Assembly (NCBI GenBank): GCA_030018895.1
Contig: JASEHM010000030.1
Location: 1-8,643, forward strand
DNA length: 8,643 nt
Origin: Candidatus Omnitrophota bacterium
GTDB taxonomy: Bacteria > Omnitrophota > Gorgyraeia > Gygaellales > Profunditerraquicolaceae
Direction: 5' to 3'
In this document: positions 1 to 5,496 of the stretch, piece after piece
Position numbering within the stretch: position 1 is the stretch's first letter
Layout of the letters: each line of letters opens with the position of its first letter
Translations under genes and position numbers: made by a program
Notes under the pieces: model-generated
The model's input: the letters and a program-made list of their open reading frames with translations, nothing else
Database searches by the model: none
What the model was told of the DNA's origin: nothing

Positions 1-10
1 GCAATCTTTA

Positions 11-60
11 AGCGGGAATCCACGACGAGAAAAAATCTGGATACCCGCTTTCGCGAGTAT
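11..60. repeat. REP-like imperfect hairpin
   Basis: Positions 41-48 pair with 53-60 (ATACCCGC against GCGAGTAT, one C/A mismatch that becomes G-U on minus-strand RNA) around a TTTC loop. Positions 11-21 (AGCGGGAATCC) can instead pair with 39-49 at 10 of 11 positions. The core CCCGCTTTCGCG resembles intergenic palindromes dispersed in many bacterial genomes. Only one copy is visible here, so membership of a repeat family is inference. Confidence 0.45.
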
Positions 61-195
61 GACAAATTTGATATCTCAAAATACATTTCACGTCGATAAG
101 TAACGTCTAATCTGGACACAAGTGTGAATTTATCTGAACTTAATTTTACCCTATTTTACCCAGAAACAACACTATTTTACTTTTTTACTTTTTTC

Positions 196-223
196 TTAAC
201 TCTTAATTCTTAATTCTTAATTC
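196..223. repeat. Heptamer tandem repeat (TTAATTC)x4
   Basis: Four consecutive 7-nt units read TTAACTC, TTAATTC, TTAATTC, TTAATTC. The array lies in non-coding DNA just beyond tRNA-Pro. It belongs with the 7- and 8-nt unit arrays seen inside two genes of this window, although the unit sequences differ. Confidence 0.8.
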
Positions 224-248
224 TGCTTTATTCTTCATTCTGATTTAC

Positions 249-323
249 TCGGGGAGGTGAGACTTGAACTCACGACCTCTTGCTCCCAAAGCAAGCGCTC
301 TAGCCAAACTGAGCCACTCCCCG
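249..323 (-). tRNA. tRNA-Pro (anticodon TGG)
   Basis: The minus strand folds as a complete 75-nt cloverleaf. The acceptor CGGGGAG pairs with CTCCCCG and is followed by discriminator A. The D stem is GCTC/GAGC, the anticodon stem CTTGC/GCAAG has loop TTTGGGA, and the T arm is GTGAG-TTCAAGT-CTCAC. Anticodon TGG (plus-strand positions 286-288) reads proline CCA and, by wobble, other CCN codons. CCA is not encoded: GTA follows the discriminator, so the 3' end must be added by CCA-adding enzyme. The gene is last in the minus-strand run and has its own promoter about 35 nt upstream. Confidence 0.96.
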
Positions 324-357
324 TTTAATTATCTTAAAATAACTCCTCCGAATTTAT

Positions 358-386
358 ATTATATCAACCTAATCTATGTTTCTCAA
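358..386 (-). promoter_or_regulatory. Sigma70-type promoter for tRNA-Pro
   Basis: On the minus strand, TTGAGA (381-386) is separated by exactly 17 nt from TATAAT (358-363). This is 5/6 plus 6/6 to the housekeeping consensus. Transcription would start near 351, giving a leader of about 28 nt before tRNA-Pro. The element overlaps the 3' end of rdgB, whose stop codon lies in the spacer. The tRNA can therefore be transcribed independently of the long operon upstream. Confidence 0.75.
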
Positions 387-978
387 TGTATTTTTGAATA
401 ATTGTTTTTGCTTTTTCTAAGGCATAATACCGATGACTCATCTTATGCTTTATCTTCTCGCCTAATTGCGCAAAGGTTTTTTTGTATTTAGGAATAATAA
501 ATAACGGATCGTAACCAAAACCCAAGCTACCTTTCATTCTAAAATCAATCAAGCCATCGCACCTTCCCTCACCTATCTCCAATAAACCTTTTTCATCAGC
601 TAAAGCTGCTGCGCAGACATAGTGAGCCTTTCTTTGATTTAAGGGCTTTCCCTCAAGAAGCTTGAGGACCTTCAGGTTATTTTTCAGGTCGCTTTTATTT
701 TTTCCTGAGAACCTTGAAGAATAAACCCCGGGCATACCAGCCAGGGCATCCACACAAAGCCCGGAATCTTCTCCCAGTGTCAGTTTTTTCGTCCAACGCG
801 CAATTTTTACTGCTTTTTTTGCGGCGTTCTCAGAGAAGGTTTTGCCATTCTCAATAATACGCGGGGCATCAGGATAATCCGCTAAAGAGGTTATCTTAAA
901 GCTCAATCCTTTCAATATCTCTTTTATCTCTTTTAGTTTTTTCTTATTTTTTGTGGCAACTACCAATTCCCTTACCAT
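364..978 (-). CDS. rdgB: RdgB/HAM1 XTP/dITP pyrophosphatase
   Basis: This 204-residue protein of normal family length hydrolyses non-canonical purine nucleoside triphosphates (dITP, XTP, ITP) to monophosphate and pyrophosphate, keeping deaminated purines out of DNA and RNA. The Ham1 fold signatures are all present: ATKN at residues 8-11, FSENA at 48-52, the active-site GEDSGL with the catalytic Asp at 71, GMPGVYSSRFSG at 81-92, GFGYDP at 153-158 and SHR at 181-183. The ATG overlaps the 3' end of rph by 7 nt, and only a weak GGGAA precedes it, so translation is probably coupled to rph. An rph-rdgB pair is common in bacteria, and that supports both calls. No defect is visible. Confidence 0.96.
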   Translation of the reverse strand: MVRELVVATKNKKKLKEIKEILKGLSFKITSLADYPDAPRIIENGKTFSENAAKKAVKIARWTKKLTLGEDSGLCVDALAGMPGVYSSRFSGKNKSDLKNNLKVLKLLEGKPLNQRKAHYVCAAALADEKGLLEIGEGRCDGLIDFRMKGSLGFGYDPLFIIPKYKKTFAQLGEKIKHKMSHRYYALEKAKTIIQKYIEKHRLG

Positions 979-1688
979 GAAATATTCCCAAGGCTATTGC
1001 GTTGAATCTCAATAAGGTCTTTAATCCCTTTCTGGGCCAAAGTTAATAATTTATCCATCTGCTCTTTATTAAAGGGCTCTCGCTCAGCCGTGCCCTGTAT
1101 TTCAATAAACTCTCCGGCGCCTGTCATTACCACATTCATATCTACGCCAGCCTTAGAATCCTCTTCATAGCATAGGTCTAAAAGTAAATCGCCGTTTAAC
1201 ATCCCAACGCTTGTGGCAGCTACAAAATCTTTTATCGGGATAGCGCTAATATTGCCGTCCTTTTTCATTTTACTTAAGGCATCTACTAAAGCAATAAAAC
1301 TACCAGTAATTGAAGCAGTGCGCGTGCCGCCATCCCCTTGTATTACATCGCAGTCAATCCAGATGGTACGCTCTCCAAACATAGTCATATCAGCAACTGT
1401 CCTTAATGACCTGCCAACAAGCCGCTGTATCTCATAGGTACGGCCGGAATCCTTGCCGCGCTGGATACGGCTTTGACAGGAACGCGGAAGCATTCCATAT
1501 TCAGCAGTTACCCATCCTGTACCGGTTCCTTTTAAAAAACGCGGCACAGATTCTTCAACTGATGCTGTACAGACAACCTTGGTATTGCCTAACTCTATAA
1601 GGCATGATCCCTCGGCATATTTCATATAATTTCTAGTAATTACAACCTTTCTTATTTTATCCAACCCCCTGCCATCCTGCCTAATCAT
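972..1688 (-). CDS. rph: Ribonuclease PH
   Basis: RNase PH is a phosphorolytic 3'-5' exoribonuclease that trims tRNA precursors at the 3' end, working as a hexamer in the cytoplasm. The 238 residues match the family length of about 240. Visible signatures are RQDGR at 3-7, TAEYGMLPRS at 61-70, GRTYEIQRLVGRSLR at 82-96 (including the phosphate-binding Arg 86 region) and GDGGTRTASITG at 118-129. The C-terminal active-site region CYEEDSKAGVDMNVVM is intact. The ATG start is supported by AAGGAG about 5-6 nt upstream. This is the only gene in the lower operon with a sizeable leader (87 nt), and that leader holds an 18-bp perfect hairpin. It runs 7 nt into rdgB. Confidence 0.97.
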   Translation of the reverse strand: MIRQDGRGLDKIRKVVITRNYMKYAEGSCLIELGNTKVVCTASVEESVPRFLKGTGTGWVTAEYGMLPRSCQSRIQRGKDSGRTYEIQRLVGRSLRTVADMTMFGERTIWIDCDVIQGDGGTRTASITGSFIALVDALSKMKKDGNISAIPIKDFVAATSVGMLNGDLLLDLCYEEDSKAGVDMNVVMTGAGEFIEIQGTAEREPFNKEQMDKLLTLAQKGIKDLIEIQRNSLGNISW

Positions 1689-1705
1689 AAACGCTCCTTC
1701 AATGA

Positions 1706-1752
1706 ACGCTTGACCCTTGACAAAATAAATATTTTGTCAAGGGTCAATGCGT
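1706..1752. repeat. Perfect 18-bp palindrome upstream of rph
   Basis: Positions 1710-1727 pair without mismatch with 1730-1747, leaving only two central bases. Four more outer pairs (ACGC 1706-1709 with GCGT 1749-1752) follow after one bulged base. The arm, TTGACCCTTGACAAAATA, contains two TTGAC half-copies. On the minus-strand transcript it lies between the fumarase beta stop and the rph Shine-Dalgarno, ending about 7 nt before AAGGAG. There is no U tract as in an intrinsic terminator. It could be a processing or stabilising stem-loop, a translational control element or a protein operator. Confidence 0.9.
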
Positions 1753-1759
1753 GAATTAA

Positions 1760-1808
1760 GCCATTGACATCTACCTTAATGAATTTTATTTAGGTAAATG
1801 TCAATGGC
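1760..1808. repeat. 17-bp hairpin spanning the end of fumarase beta
   Basis: Positions 1760-1776 pair with 1792-1808 over 17 bp. The single C/A mismatch (1771/1797) becomes a G-U pair in minus-strand RNA, and the loop is 15 nt. One arm is the coding sequence for the last residues of the fumarase beta subunit, and the stop codon straddles the other arm and the loop. The downstream arm is effectively an inverted copy of the gene's own end. No poly-U follows. It forms a tandem pair with the palindrome at 1706-1752. Confidence 0.85.
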
Positions 1809-2345
1809 CTCTTTATTTAACCTATCGTATATGTTTTTCCCTTCTAAGTCAATTGCTACAATTAAGGGAAAATTTCTTACCTCTAACTCATAAATTGCCT
1901 CCGGCCCTAAATCCTTATAGGCAATAACCTTCGCTTTTTTAACACATTTGGATAATAATGCCCCACATCCGGCATAAGTTAAAAAATACACTGCCTCATA
2001 TTTCTTAATAGCAGAAATCACCTCTTGCGAGCGGATACCCTTGCCAATCATTCCCTTTAATCCAGCCTCAAGCAAAAATGGCGCGCATTCATCCATACGC
2101 GAACTCGTAGTTGGGCCGCAAGAGCCTATAACCTTTCCTTTAGGGGCCGGCGTAGGGCCGCAATAATAAATAATCCGATCCTTTAAATTAACCGGTAATT
2201 TCTTCCTGTTTTTAATTACCTCAACTAATCTTTTATGCGCCTGATCTCTAGCAGTATAAATTATTCCATTCACAAATACCTCATCGCCAACATTTAAATT
2301 TTGTAGCTGCGCTTTATCCAAAAGGCCGGATATTATCTTTGTCAT
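1776..2345 (-). CDS. Fumarate hydratase class I, beta subunit
   Basis: This is the C-terminal (beta) subunit of a two-subunit iron-sulfur hydro-lyase of the FumA/TtdB type, which interconverts fumarate and malate together with the alpha subunit upstream. Its 189 residues are typical. Visible signatures are GDEVFVNG at 20-27, TARDQAHKR at 31-39, CGPTP at 62-66, GPTTSSRMD at 77-85, GKG at 101-103 and KDLGPEAIYELEV at 144-156. The ATG overlaps the alpha stop as ATGA, which fits equimolar coupled synthesis. L-tartrate dehydratase shares this fold, so substrate specificity is inferred, but fumarase is much the commoner role. The last codons are built into a hairpin that continues past the stop. 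Confidence 0.93.
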   Translation of the reverse strand: MTKIISGLLDKAQLQNLNVGDEVFVNGIIYTARDQAHKRLVEVIKNRKKLPVNLKDRIIYYCGPTPAPKGKVIGSCGPTTSSRMDECAPFLLEAGLKGMIGKGIRSQEVISAIKKYEAVYFLTYAGCGALLSKCVKKAKVIAYKDLGPEAIYELEVRNFPLIVAIDLEGKNIYDRLNKEAIDIYLNKIH

Positions 2346-3196
2346 AATGTCTTACTTGCGCTGCGTAAGGCATGGCAACTAATAGTTACGCAAACCGGCA
2401 AACCAGCAATGTGCGTAGGATATGTTTCTATATTTACTGCCAAAGCAGTAGTCTTTCCGCCCAAACCCATTGGGCCAATATTTAATTTGTTAATATCTCT
2501 TAAAAGTCCTTGTTCTAGACTGGTCGTTGGCCGTTGGTTGTTAGTTGTTGGTCGCTGGTCGTTAGTCGTTAGCTTTCTTAATAACGCCTTTTTCGCCAAA
2601 AGGCAGGCACAGTCCGCAGTCCCGCCGATTCCTACGCCTACAACAAAAGGCGGACAGGCATCTGCGCCGGCTTTTTTGATTACTTCAATAATAAAATTTT
2701 TTATTTTTTCAATGCCTGCTGTAGGCATAAACATCTTCAATTGCGTTTTGTTTTCACAGCCAAAACCTTTAGGCAAAACCGTTATTTTTAACTTATCCCC
2801 TTTGACAATATCTATATGAATTATCGCCGGTTGATAAGCCGGCTTTCCTCTTAATAATGGATTTTTTATAATAGAATCCCTTAAAAAGCCTTTCCTGTAT
2901 CCTATTTCTATCCCTTTATTTATTGCCTTTTTTAAATCGCCGGCTATTTTTATTTCTTGGCCCACTTGTAAAAAAACACAAGCCATGCCTGTATCCTGGC
3001 AAATTGCCAATTTTTCTTTTTTGGCAATTCGGGCATTTTGGATTATCTTTTCTAAGATACCATAAGATCTCTTATTTTTTTCTTTTCTTAAGGCTGTTTT
3101 TAAAGCATCTAATACGTCTGTTCTTAATACTGTATTTGCCTGAATACATAAATCCGCAACTATTTTAGTGATCTCAGGCGCTAATATCTTCTTCAT
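2342..3196 (-). CDS. Fumarate hydratase class I, alpha subunit
   Basis: This is the N-terminal, cluster-binding subunit of a class I (4Fe-4S) fumarase, acting in the TCA cycle or its reductive branch. The 284 residues are close to the usual length of about 280. Three cysteines sit in the expected cluster-ligand motifs: C66 in CQDTG, C181 in CPPF and C274 in SCHA. NPLLRGKPAYQPAIIH (112-127), GVGIGGTADCA (187-197) and GPMGLGGKTTALAV (241-254) are also diagnostic. Residues 210-226 do not look like the family: they read TTNDQRP TTNNQRP TT and come from a 7-nt tandem repeat. This lies in the variable segment between the AKKALLR and INKLNIGP motifs, so activity is probably retained. ATGA overlaps couple it to queF upstream and to the beta subunit downstream. 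Confidence 0.93.
   Translation of the reverse strand: MKKILAPEITKIVADLCIQANTVLRTDVLDALKTALRKEKNKRSYGILEKIIQNARIAKKEKLAICQDTGMACVFLQVGQEIKIAGDLKKAINKGIEIGYRKGFLRDSIIKNPLLRGKPAYQPAIIHIDIVKGDKLKITVLPKGFGCENKTQLKMFMPTAGIEKIKNFIIEVIKKAGADACPPFVVGVGIGGTADCACLLAKKALLRKLTTNDQRPTTNNQRPTTSLEQGLLRDINKLNIGPMGLGGKTTALAVNIETYPTHIAGLPVCVTISCHALRSASKTL
2521..2569. repeat. Heptamer tandem repeat inside fumarase alpha
   Basis: Seven consecutive 7-nt units on the plus strand read TGGTCGT, TGGCCGT, TGGTTGT, TAGTTGT, TGGTCGC, TGGTCGT, TAGTCGT (sense-strand unit about ACGACCA). Seven is not a multiple of three, so three units make one 21-nt period and the product is a heptapeptide repeat, TTNDQRP then TTNNQRP. 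The array stays in frame, and conserved motifs resume on both sides. Confidence 0.92.
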
Positions 3197-3630
3197 TTTT
3201 TCACATACTCTCTTATTACAGTAGTCTTTATGCCGCCCCTTGGGTTAAACTCCCCCCTAATTCTTACCCGGCGAGGCTTGCAGGCATTAACAAAATCTTC
3301 CAGAATCTTGTTAATTAGGTGCTCATGAAATATGCCTAAATTACGGAAAAAGATAGTATACATCTTCAATGATTTTAGCTCAATGCAGTATTCAAAAGGC
3401 GAATATTCAATAGTTATAACGGCGAAATCCGGCAGGCCTGTCTTGGGGCAGATGCAGGTAAATTCCTGTATCTCTAAATTTATGGTATATTCTTTTTCCG
3501 GATATTGATTCTTCCAAACCTCTAATTCCGGGGCTTTAAGGCTTCTTATATTTTCCTGCAATCCTTCATATGAAGCTCCTCCCCCACGCTTTAAAGAGCA
3601 GGAGCGAATGTATAAAGATTTTTTTTTCAT
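3193..3630 (-). CDS. queF: preQ0 reductase QueF (short, unimodular type)
   Basis: QueF is the NADPH-dependent nitrile oxidoreductase that reduces 7-cyano-7-deazaguanine (preQ0) to 7-aminomethyl-7-deazaguanine (preQ1). The 145 residues fit the short Bacillus-type enzyme. The catalytic Cys is C61 in FTCICPKTGLPDF, with the general-acid Asp at D68. The QueF motif ELKSLKMYT is at 84-92, followed by FRNLGIFHEHLIN. YEGLQENIRSLKAPELEVWKNQY at 21-43 is family-like, but residues 5-20 (SLYIRSCSLKRGGGAS) look foreign. They are encoded by a GCTCCT...AGGAGC imperfect inverted repeat. The start overlaps the queE stop (ATGA) and its stop overlaps the fumarase alpha ATG (ATGA). Only a weak GGGA precedes the start, consistent with coupling. 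Confidence 0.95.
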   Translation of the reverse strand: MKKKSLYIRSCSLKRGGGASYEGLQENIRSLKAPELEVWKNQYPEKEYTINLEIQEFTCICPKTGLPDFAVITIEYSPFEYCIELKSLKMYTIFFRNLGIFHEHLINKILEDFVNACKPRRVRIRGEFNPRGGIKTTVIREYVKK

Positions 3631-4304
3631 TTAATCCCAATCGCCTTATGCATCTGCGGAATTACGCAGGCGGTTATTTTTTCTTTCTTACAAATATTCT
3701 TGAAACTTTTTAGTTTTTCTTTTAACGCGTCGCACTTTTGATAACTATTAGGCTGCAAAACTAAAATCGCGCCTTCATTGGTTTCTTTTATTAACCTTGC
3801 GCCTTGCGCAATATCCTCATCCGTAGTAGAAAGACAAACCACTACCTTTAAAAAAACCTCTTTTTTTGAGGCAATATTTAAAAATCCGCGCTGAACCTCC
3901 CAAAGATCTCTTTCTAATGTAGAGCTGGGCAATTTCAAATCCATAGCCACAATATCCACATAATCTATTACTTCGGATAATTCATCTGTTAACGTTCCAT
4001 TTGTTTCCAAGTAATTCTTATAACCGGCTTTACAAAACAATATCAAGGTTTCTTTTAAAAAATCCTTCTGCAGGAGCGGTTCTCCACCAGTAAAAGAAAC
4101 AGAGTGGTACCCGTTTCCATATAATTTTATCTCTTCTAATAACTCCTGATGCCCATACTCCAGAAAGGAGGCCTGCTTTGTATCGCAATAATCACAATTA
4201 AGGTTACATCCAAAAAAACGCACAAAAAGCTGTCTTTCTCCCAAATAAATGCCTTCGCCCTGAACGCTATCAAAAACCTCTGCAATCTTTCCCTTTACGC
4301 TCAT
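3627..4304 (-). CDS. queE: 7-carboxy-7-deazaguanine synthase (radical SAM)
   Basis: QueE converts 6-carboxy-5,6,7,8-tetrahydropterin to 7-carboxy-7-deazaguanine using S-adenosylmethionine, a 4Fe-4S cluster and Mg2+. FDSVQGEGIYLGERQLFVRF at 11-30 is the QueE N-terminal hallmark. Radical-SAM cysteines C33, C37 and C40 form CxxxCxxC in GCNLNCDYC, and the glycine-rich SAM motif FTGGEP is at 71-76. The C-terminus IPQMHKAIGIK is also family-like. The length of 225 is normal. The ATG is supported by AGGGG about 5 nt upstream, 10 nt after the queC stop. A 17-bp hairpin in the end of queC ends about 18 nt before this start and could affect its translation. Confidence 0.96.
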   Translation of the reverse strand: MSVKGKIAEVFDSVQGEGIYLGERQLFVRFFGCNLNCDYCDTKQASFLEYGHQELLEEIKLYGNGYHSVSFTGGEPLLQKDFLKETLILFCKAGYKNYLETNGTLTDELSEVIDYVDIVAMDLKLPSSTLERDLWEVQRGFLNIASKKEVFLKVVVCLSTTDEDIAQGARLIKETNEGAILVLQPNSYQKCDALKEKLKSFKNICKKEKITACVIPQMHKAIGIK

Positions 4305-4314
4305 ATATCCCCTA

Positions 4315-5046
4315 TTAGCTCATTAACCCATGTCCACCGCGGGGGTGGACATGGGTTAATCGATTCATGCTTACTAAAGGGTCTCTTGCTTTAGCCTCTT
4401 TGAACCCCTTTGCCCGATAATAACAGCTATCGCACTTTCCACAAGGTATATTTGCGCCCTGATAACATGACCAGGTCAATTCAAACGGAACGCCCAGATG
4501 GCCCCCCAATTTAATAATCTGAGCCTTGGTTTTATTAATTAAAGGGGTTTCTATTTTAATCCTCTTTTTTTCAACACCTGCCTTTGTGCCAACAGAAATC
4601 ATCCTCCTGAAAGCATCATAAAATTCCGGACGGCAATCAGGATAGCCTGAAAAGTCAACTGCGTTTGCGCCGATAAATATTGCTTCTGCTTTTATTGCTT
4701 CTGCAAAAGAGAGGGCAAAACTTAAAAATATAATGTTGCGGCCAGGCACATAAGTACTAGGAATCACTTTGACACTTTGACACTTTGACACCCCGACACT
4801 TTCTCTTTGTAAAACCTTCATTTTTTGGTCTAACAGGCTTGAACCTTTCCATGGCAAGTTTATTTTTATAATTTCATACTCGCAATTTATGCTTTGCGCA
4901 ATGCACCTGGCACTTTTTATCTCTACCCTATGCCGTTGTCCATAATCAAAAATTAAACAATGCGCCTGCCAACCTTTGCTTCTGGCAAGAAACAATGTTA
5001 CAGCCGAATCCAATCCGCCTGACAAAAGAACAACCGCCTTTTTCAT
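4315..5046 (-). CDS. queC: preQ0 synthase QueC, with repeat-derived insert and tail
   Basis: QueC is an ATP-dependent amidotransferase-like enzyme that converts 7-carboxy-7-deazaguanine and ammonia to preQ0. The PP-loop SGGLDS is at residues 9-14 and STYVPGRN at 97-104, with GANAVDFSGYPDCRPEF at 127-142. Four zinc-binding cysteines are at 194, 202, 205 and 208 (SCYQGANIPCGKCDSC). The protein is 243 residues against roughly 220-230 for the family, and two segments explain the excess. Residues 81-94 (RESVGVSKCQSVKV) come from an octamer tandem repeat in the variable loop before the STYVPGRN motif. Residues 229-242 (RLTHVHPRGGHGLM) come from a perfect palindrome after the expected end near DPLVS. 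Catalytic motifs are intact. The ATG overlaps the queD stop (ATGA). Confidence 0.95.
   Translation of the reverse strand: MKKAVVLLSGGLDSAVTLFLARSKGWQAHCLIFDYGQRHRVEIKSARCIAQSINCEYEIIKINLPWKGSSLLDQKMKVLQRESVGVSKCQSVKVIPSTYVPGRNIIFLSFALSFAEAIKAEAIFIGANAVDFSGYPDCRPEFYDAFRRMISVGTKAGVEKKRIKIETPLINKTKAQIIKLGGHLGVPFELTWSCYQGANIPCGKCDSCYYRAKGFKEAKARDPLVSMNRLTHVHPRGGHGLMS
4322..4360. repeat. Perfect 17-bp palindrome in the end of queC
   Basis: Positions 4322-4338 (ATTAACCCATGTCCACC) pair without mismatch with 4344-4360 around the 5-nt loop GCGGG. It encodes residues 229-242 of QueC, just past the expected C-terminus, and the stop follows 5 nt later. In the transcript the stem ends about 18 nt before the queE start. 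No U tract follows, so it is not a standard terminator. Confidence 0.92.
4765..4804. repeat. Octamer tandem repeat inside queC
   Basis: Five 8-nt units on the plus strand read CACTTTGA three times, then CACCCCGA and CACTTTCT. On the sense strand the unit is about TCAAAGTG. Three units make a 24-nt period and give an 8-residue repeat, here ESVGVSKCQSVKV. The array lies between conserved QueC segments and remains in frame. Confidence 0.92.
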
Positions 5047-5495
5047 GATGAAGCTTTGCCCCGCCTTATAGCGCGGGGCGGTTTCTGAAGCGGAATACTT
5101 TCACTGCGCCCTAAGGTAGAGCGAAAGCATAAACTATCTGACGGGCAATAAACAGCCGCAGAATTTTCCGATTCCCAAACTGTAACTGACTTAAGATTCG
5201 GAATTTTTAGCTTTAACTTATCATAAATGTATCTGGCTATATTTTCCGAAGTAGGGTTTACTCTTTTGAAATAAAGAATCCCGTTAAGATATTTATGATC
5301 TAATTCTTCCAGAATAACATTGAGCCTTGCCTTAAAATCCTTAAAATCCAAAACCATCCCGATTTTATTAAGCTTAGCGCCTGTTACTACTGCCTCTACT
5401 TTCCAATTATGGCCATGCAATTCCTCGCATTTTCCATGATATCCTCTTAGATTATGCGCCGCGCTAAAATTCCCTTCTATTTTTAAGCTATACAT
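5043..5495 (-). CDS. queD: 6-carboxytetrahydropterin synthase QueD, with hairpin-encoded tail
   Basis: QueD converts 7,8-dihydroneopterin triphosphate to 6-carboxy-5,6,7,8-tetrahydropterin, the first committed step towards preQ0. The zinc ligands are H14 (SAAH) and H27/H29 (LHGHNW), and the catalytic Cys is C23. DHKYLN is at 66-71, NPTSENIARYIYDKL at 80-94 and the substrate-binding Glu in VWES at 106-109. The family normally ends about eight residues after that Glu, near Y116 here. The remaining 33 residues (118-150) do not resemble the family and are encoded by two stem-loops. The start lies 1 nt after the murI stop and is served by GAAGG within murI. The stop overlaps the queC ATG (ATGA). 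It is the first gene of the queDCEF block, with no leader for a preQ1 riboswitch. Confidence 0.94.
   Translation of the reverse strand: MYSLKIEGNFSAAHNLRGYHGKCEELHGHNWKVEAVVTGAKLNKIGMVLDFKDFKARLNVILEELDHKYLNGILYFKRVNPTSENIARYIYDKLKLKIPNLKSVTVWESENSAAVYCPSDSLCFRSTLGRSESIPLQKPPRAIRRGKASS
5058..5127. repeat. Two stem-loops encoding the QueD tail
   Basis: Stem 1 pairs 5058-5064 (GCCCCGC) with 5073-5079 (GCGGGGC) around an 8-nt loop. Stem 2 pairs 5098-5105 with 5120-5127 (CTTTCACT against AGCGAAAG, one mismatch that is G-U in minus-strand RNA). Inside its loop, CC-TAA-GG can form a small extra stem. Together they encode most of residues 123-146 of QueD, beyond the family's usual end. The GC-rich first stem is compositionally unlike the surrounding AT-rich DNA. 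Confidence 0.7.
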
Positions 5496-5496
5496 A

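Larger units (their letters stand above)
1..248. other. Non-coding left end, repeat-rich
   Basis: I recognise no gene in this stretch downstream of tRNA-Pro. It holds a REP-like hairpin near the left edge, AT-rich stuttered sequence around 140-195 (two near copies of ATTTTACCC, then runs of TTTTTTAC), and a short heptamer array at about 196-223. The window edge may cut a longer feature. Confidence 0.6.

Noticed and set aside
196..223. Heptamer array considered as CRISPR
   Set aside because: The units are 7 nt and contiguous with no spacers, so it is a simple tandem repeat. The same applies to the arrays at 2521-2569 and 4765-4804.
1706..1752. Palindrome considered as an rph promoter because it contains TTGACA
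   Set aside because: No -10 hexamer lies 16-18 nt downstream of either TTGAC on the minus strand, so the TTGAC is explained better by the palindrome itself.
1760..1808. Hairpin considered as an intrinsic terminator
   Set aside because: The RNA after the stem is UUAAUUCACG, not a U tract, and the loop is 15 nt. It may form an RNA 3' end another way but does not meet the usual model.
2345..2375. Weak inverted repeat CTTAC...GTAAG at the end of fumarase alpha
   Set aside because: It is only 5 bp and the protein end (SCHALRSASK) still looks like the family, so it was not grouped with the strong palindromes.
2409..3168. Two plus-strand open frames of 136 and 81 codons
   Set aside because: They are the opposite strand of fumarase alpha, whose motifs are unmistakable, and the first runs through the heptamer repeat.
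5046..5130. QueD tail considered as a tRNA-like or degenerate tRNA sequence
   Set aside because: The two stems do not fit a cloverleaf, and there is no T-arm GTTCRAN signature.
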